Source: Actinokineospora terrae (GTDB lineage Bacteria > Actinomycetota > Actinomycetes > Mycobacteriales > Pseudonocardiaceae). Taken from it: a stretch of DNA of 64,000 nucleotides. The notes under the pieces are model-generated. The model was not told the DNA's origin and ran no database searches. It saw nothing but the letters and a program-made list of their open reading frames with translations. The stretch lies in assembly GCF_900111175.1 (NCBI RefSeq), contig NZ_FOGI01000002.1, positions 356,022 to 420,021 of the forward strand. Direction: 5' to 3'. Shown piece after piece: positions 61,509 through 64,000 of this stretch. Numbering within the stretch: the stretch's first letter is position 1; every line of letters begins with the position of its first letter. A program made the translations under genes and the position numbers.

Positions 61509-62914
61509 GCGGTCTGCCCGATGGCACGCGGTGGCCGCTGGCGGTGCTGCTCAGCGGCCAGCTGATGGTCAACGTGGACCTGGCGATCGTCAACACGGCC
61601 GCGCCGTCGATCCAGCACACCCTGCACGCGGGCGACGGCGAGCTGGAACTGGTGGTGTCCGGCTACATCCTGGCGTACGCGGTGCTGCTGATCACCGGCG
61701 CGCGGCTGGGCGCGATCCACGGCTACCGGCGGTTGTTCCTCTGCGGACTGGTCGGGTTCGTGCTGGCGTCGCTGGCGTGCGGGCTGGCGCCCGGGACCGG
61801 GTGGCTGATCGCGGCCAGGGTCGCCCAGGGCGCGGCGGCGGCGCTGATGGTCCCGCAGGTGCTCAGCGGCATCCAGCTGACCTTCTCCGGCGCGGCCCGC
61901 ACGGCGGCGATCGGGTACTACAGCCTGGCTCTGTCCGGTGGCGCGGTGTTGGGGCAGCTGCTGGGCGGGGTGTTGGTGTCGGCGGACCTGTTCGGCACGG
62001 GGTGGCGGCCGATCTTCCTGATCAACGTGCCCCTCGGCGCCGCGCTGCTGGCGGCGGGCCTCCGGTACCTGCCGCGCGACGACGGGGCTCGGCACCGCGA
62101 CCCGCTCGACCTGCGGGGGGTGGCGGTGCTGTCCCTGGCCTTGCTGCTGGCGGTGGTACCGCTGGTGTTCGGGCGCGAGGCGGGGTGGCCATTGTGGACA
62201 TGGGCGTCCCTGGCGGCGAGCGTGCCCGCGCTGGGGTGGTTCGTGGCGACGCAGCGGCGGACGGCGCACCCGCTGGTCAACCTGTCACTGGTCCGGCGGC
62301 CCGCGCTCCGGTGGGGACTGATCGCGCACGGGGCCAGCACGTTGACGTACCTGGCGCTGTTGTTCGTGCTGGCGGTGTACCTGCAGCGGGGGCTCGGGTT
62401 GAGCCCCGCGTACTCGGGCTTCGCCTTGGTGACCTGGGTAGCCGCCTTCGGCATCGCAGGCCCTCTCCTGCCGCGGCTGCCCTCCCGGTGGTCCCACCTG
62501 ATGCCCGCCCTGGGCTGCACGATCCTCGCCCTGGGCTACCTGGCCACCACCCTCACCGCGGCCACCGGCCACGCGTCCGGCCCCGTCCTGCTGGCCGTCC
62601 TGGCCATCGGCGGCTTCGGCCTGGGCTTGAGCTCCGCCGCCCTCATCACCCACCTGACCACCGCCACCCCCACCGAACACGCCCCCGACCTCAGCGGCCT
62701 CATCAGCACCAACGCCCAACTCTGGGGCGCCATCGGCGTAGCCGCCGCCGGGACCGCGTACCTGTCCCTGGCCCGAACCCCGTCCCAGGCCACCACCGCC
62801 TTCACAGTGATCACCGCGGCCTTCAGCGCCCTGGCCTTGGCCGCGGCAGGAGCATCACTCCTGGCGACCCGCGCTCGTGCCGGTCACCCTGCCGTCAGCG
62901 GGTCCGTCGGCTGA
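61505..62914 (+). CDS. MFS drug exporter, DHA2 type
   Basis: 469 residues with about 14 membrane helices. LMVNVDLAIVNTAAPSIQ is motif-like for DHA2 exporters, GARLGAIHGYRRLFL is the loop 2-3 motif, and GGAVLGQLLGGVL belongs to motif C. It is the last gene of the amidase unit, coupled to the HAD gene, and most likely exports the cluster's product. Confidence 0.88.
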   Translation: MSGLPDGTRWPLAVLLSGQLMVNVDLAIVNTAAPSIQHTLHAGDGELELVVSGYILAYAVLLITGARLGAIHGYRRLFLCGLVGFVLASLACGLAPGTGWLIAARVAQGAAAALMVPQVLSGIQLTFSGAARTAAIGYYSLALSGGAVLGQLLGGVLVSADLFGTGWRPIFLINVPLGAALLAAGLRYLPRDDGARHRDPLDLRGVAVLSLALLLAVVPLVFGREAGWPLWTWASLAASVPALGWFVATQRRTAHPLVNLSLVRRPALRWGLIAHGASTLTYLALLFVLAVYLQRGLGLSPAYSGFALVTWVAAFGIAGPLLPRLPSRWSHLMPALGCTILALGYLATTLTAATGHASGPVLLAVLAIGGFGLGLSSAALITHLTTATPTEHAPDLSGLISTNAQLWGAIGVAAAGTAYLSLARTPSQATTAFTVITAAFSALALAAAGASLLATRARAGHPAVSGSVG

Positions 62915-62917
62915 GGG

Positions 62918-63817
62918 TTACTGGTCGCGGGGTTGTTCGGCGAGGAAGCGTTCCAGTTCGGCGCCGAGTTCGTCGGCGCTGGGGAGGGGGTCGCCGTCGG
63001 GGACGAGGAGGCTCTGGGTGCTCTCGGCGTAGGCGTCGTACTGGCGTTCGAGGGCGGCGACGACCTCGCTGACCTCGGTGGACTCGGCTACCTGGCGGGC
63101 GATCTCGGTGTCGGCGCGGCGGGCGGTCTCGCGCAGGCCGTCGGTGCGGATGACCAGGTCGGTGGCGGAGATGACCGACTCGAGCAGGCTCAGCGCGGCG
63201 GTCGGGTAGGTGCTCTGCGCGAGGTAGTGCGGGACGTAGGCGGCGAAGCCCATGGCGTCGTGGCCCGCCTGGCCCAGCCGGAACTCCAGCAGCGCCGAGA
63301 GGTTGCCCGGGACCTGGACGCGGTTGAACGGGGACTTGTCGGTCACCAGTTCCGGCCTGGTCGCGTGCGAGATGACGGTCAGGTCGCGGGTGTGCGGGAC
63401 GCCCATCGGGATGCCGTGCGCGCCCACGGCCAGCCGCACGCCCCACCGCTCGATCAGCGCCTGGACCGCGGCGACCACGGCCTCCCAGCGCCGGTCCGGC
63501 TCGGGCCCGGTGAGCAGCAGGAACGGCGTGCCGGCGGCGTCGTGCAGCAGGTGGACGACCAGTTCGGGGGTGTCGTAGTCCTCCCAGCGGTCGGTGTCGT
63601 AGGTCATCACCGGGCGCCGGGCGCGGTAGTCGATCAGGTCGTCGATGTCGAAGCGGGCGATCACCCGGTGCTCGTGCAGCTCCAGCAGGTGCTCGACCAG
63701 GGTCGACCCGGCCGCGCCCGCGTCGACGAACCCGCTGAAGTGGTGCAGCAGCACGCTCCCGGCCAGGTCCGGGACGTCCGAGTCGACCTCGAACAGCTCC
63801 TCCGGGTCCACCGCCAC
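62918..63817 (-). CDS. PAC2-family (proteasome-assembly-chaperone-like) protein
   Basis: 299 residues. The PAC2 fold is visible: VLLHHFSGFVDAGAAGSTLVEHLL near the start (quoted here as VLLHHFSGFVDAG and GSTLVEHLL), DYRARRPVMTYD, FLLLTGPEPDRRWEAVV, GIPMGVPHTR and FAAYVPHYLAQSTYP. GTG 63817 is six bases after GGGAGG. Actinomycetes conserve such genes, often near unrelated cytosolic genes; the role is not settled. It converges on the MFS exporter with a 3-base gap and is probably outside the cluster. Confidence 0.88.
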   Translation of the reverse strand: MAVDPEELFEVDSDVPDLAGSVLLHHFSGFVDAGAAGSTLVEHLLELHEHRVIARFDIDDLIDYRARRPVMTYDTDRWEDYDTPELVVHLLHDAAGTPFLLLTGPEPDRRWEAVVAAVQALIERWGVRLAVGAHGIPMGVPHTRDLTVISHATRPELVTDKSPFNRVQVPGNLSALLEFRLGQAGHDAMGFAAYVPHYLAQSTYPTAALSLLESVISATDLVIRTDGLRETARRADTEIARQVAESTEVSEVVAALERQYDAYAESTQSLLVPDGDPLPSADELGAELERFLAEQPRDQ

Positions 63818-63903
63818 CGCGTACCTCCCAGTCGATCCACCGTTTCCCCCGTTCAGCGCCCGCGGACCACCGGGTATTCCCGGTGAGGGGCAGGACACAG
63901 CGA

Positions 63904-64000
63904 TCAGCGGCGGTCGACCAGCACCGCGATGCCGTCGAGCAGCCGGTCCAGCCCGAACCGCAGGATGTGCTCGGGGCTGTACGCCGCGCGGTGCTCGGTC
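63904..64000 (-). CDS. TetR/AcrR regulator, C-terminal fragment
   Basis: Only the last 31 residues are inside the window (TEHRAAYSPEHILRFGLDRL then LDGIAVLVDRR). The EHILRFGLDRLLDGI ending is typical of the C-terminal domain of TetR repressors. The rest lies beyond base 64000. Confidence 0.65.
   Translation of the reverse strand, partial: TEHRAAYSPEHILRFGLDRLLDGIAVLVDRR

Noticed and set aside
62918-63817. PAC2 gene as a member of the nitrosation cluster
   Set aside because: It is convergent to the last cluster gene and belongs to a widely conserved actinomycete family with unrelated neighbours.

Overview
The window is high-GC actinomycete chromosome. Almost every codon ends in G or C, GTG and TTG starts are frequent, 4-base stop/start overlaps are common, and families such as MmyB-type XRE regulators, AfsR/SARP regulators, SnoaL-like proteins and streptogrisin-type proteases are present. 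The mix suggests Pseudonocardiaceae or a close relative; I cannot name the genus. I saw no rRNA, tRNA, CRISPR array, transposase or phage structural gene.

Layout. 1-14.9 kb: end of a valine-catabolism hydrolase, small regulators and SnoaL-like proteins, a tandem pair of secreted PKD proteins, a membrane-anchored protein with an amyloid-like motif, a secreted alpha-lytic/streptogrisin-type protease, an SDR oxidoreductase and an M48-type membrane metalloprotease. 15.2-28.9 kb: a secreted FN3 protein, a sugar ABC importer without its own ATPase, an ADP-ribosylglycohydrolase group, a methyltransferase, an iron-box-controlled FprA-type ferredoxin reductase with a one-base frameshift, a TetR/SnoaL divergent pair and several hypothetical or secreted proteins.

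29-41 kb is accessory in character: a 1219-residue caspase/SF1-helicase fusion with a divergent two-gene partner cassette, a SipW-like signal peptidase fused to four LamG domains, a lamin-tail protein, and a membrane protein plus lipoprotein pair. 41-52 kb: a SARP-NB-ARC-TPR regulator divergent from two very short peptides and a ThiF/E1-like enzyme (candidate RiPP locus), an NB-ARC/TPR protein with an N-terminal amyloid-like motif, an AlkZ-related protein, a CmcJ-like oxygenase and a two-gene membrane module.

53-63 kb holds the strongest biosynthetic locus. A PRMT-like methyltransferase (SznE-like) is followed by a diiron/cupin enzyme that matches SznF of streptozotocin biosynthesis in length, domain order and every metal ligand I could check. 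Overlapping Rieske and ATP-grasp genes follow, then a 144-bp inverted repeat, then amidase, HAD phosphatase and MFS exporter genes joined by ATGA/GTGA overlaps. A second MFS gene is divergent. This is best read as an N-nitroso(urea) gene cluster. The window closes with a PAC2 protein and the C-terminal end of a TetR regulator.

Three themes recur. First, the nitrosation cluster. Second, four separate proteins (at about 7, 39, 47 and 51 kb) carry a short motif with a V-Q-x-G/A-like core near their N-termini, resembling NLR-associated bacterial amyloid signalling motifs. Third, a conflict/defence flavour around 29-52 kb (caspase-helicase, two NB-ARC proteins, membrane partners). Functions are assigned by reading the translated sequences; no database search was possible.
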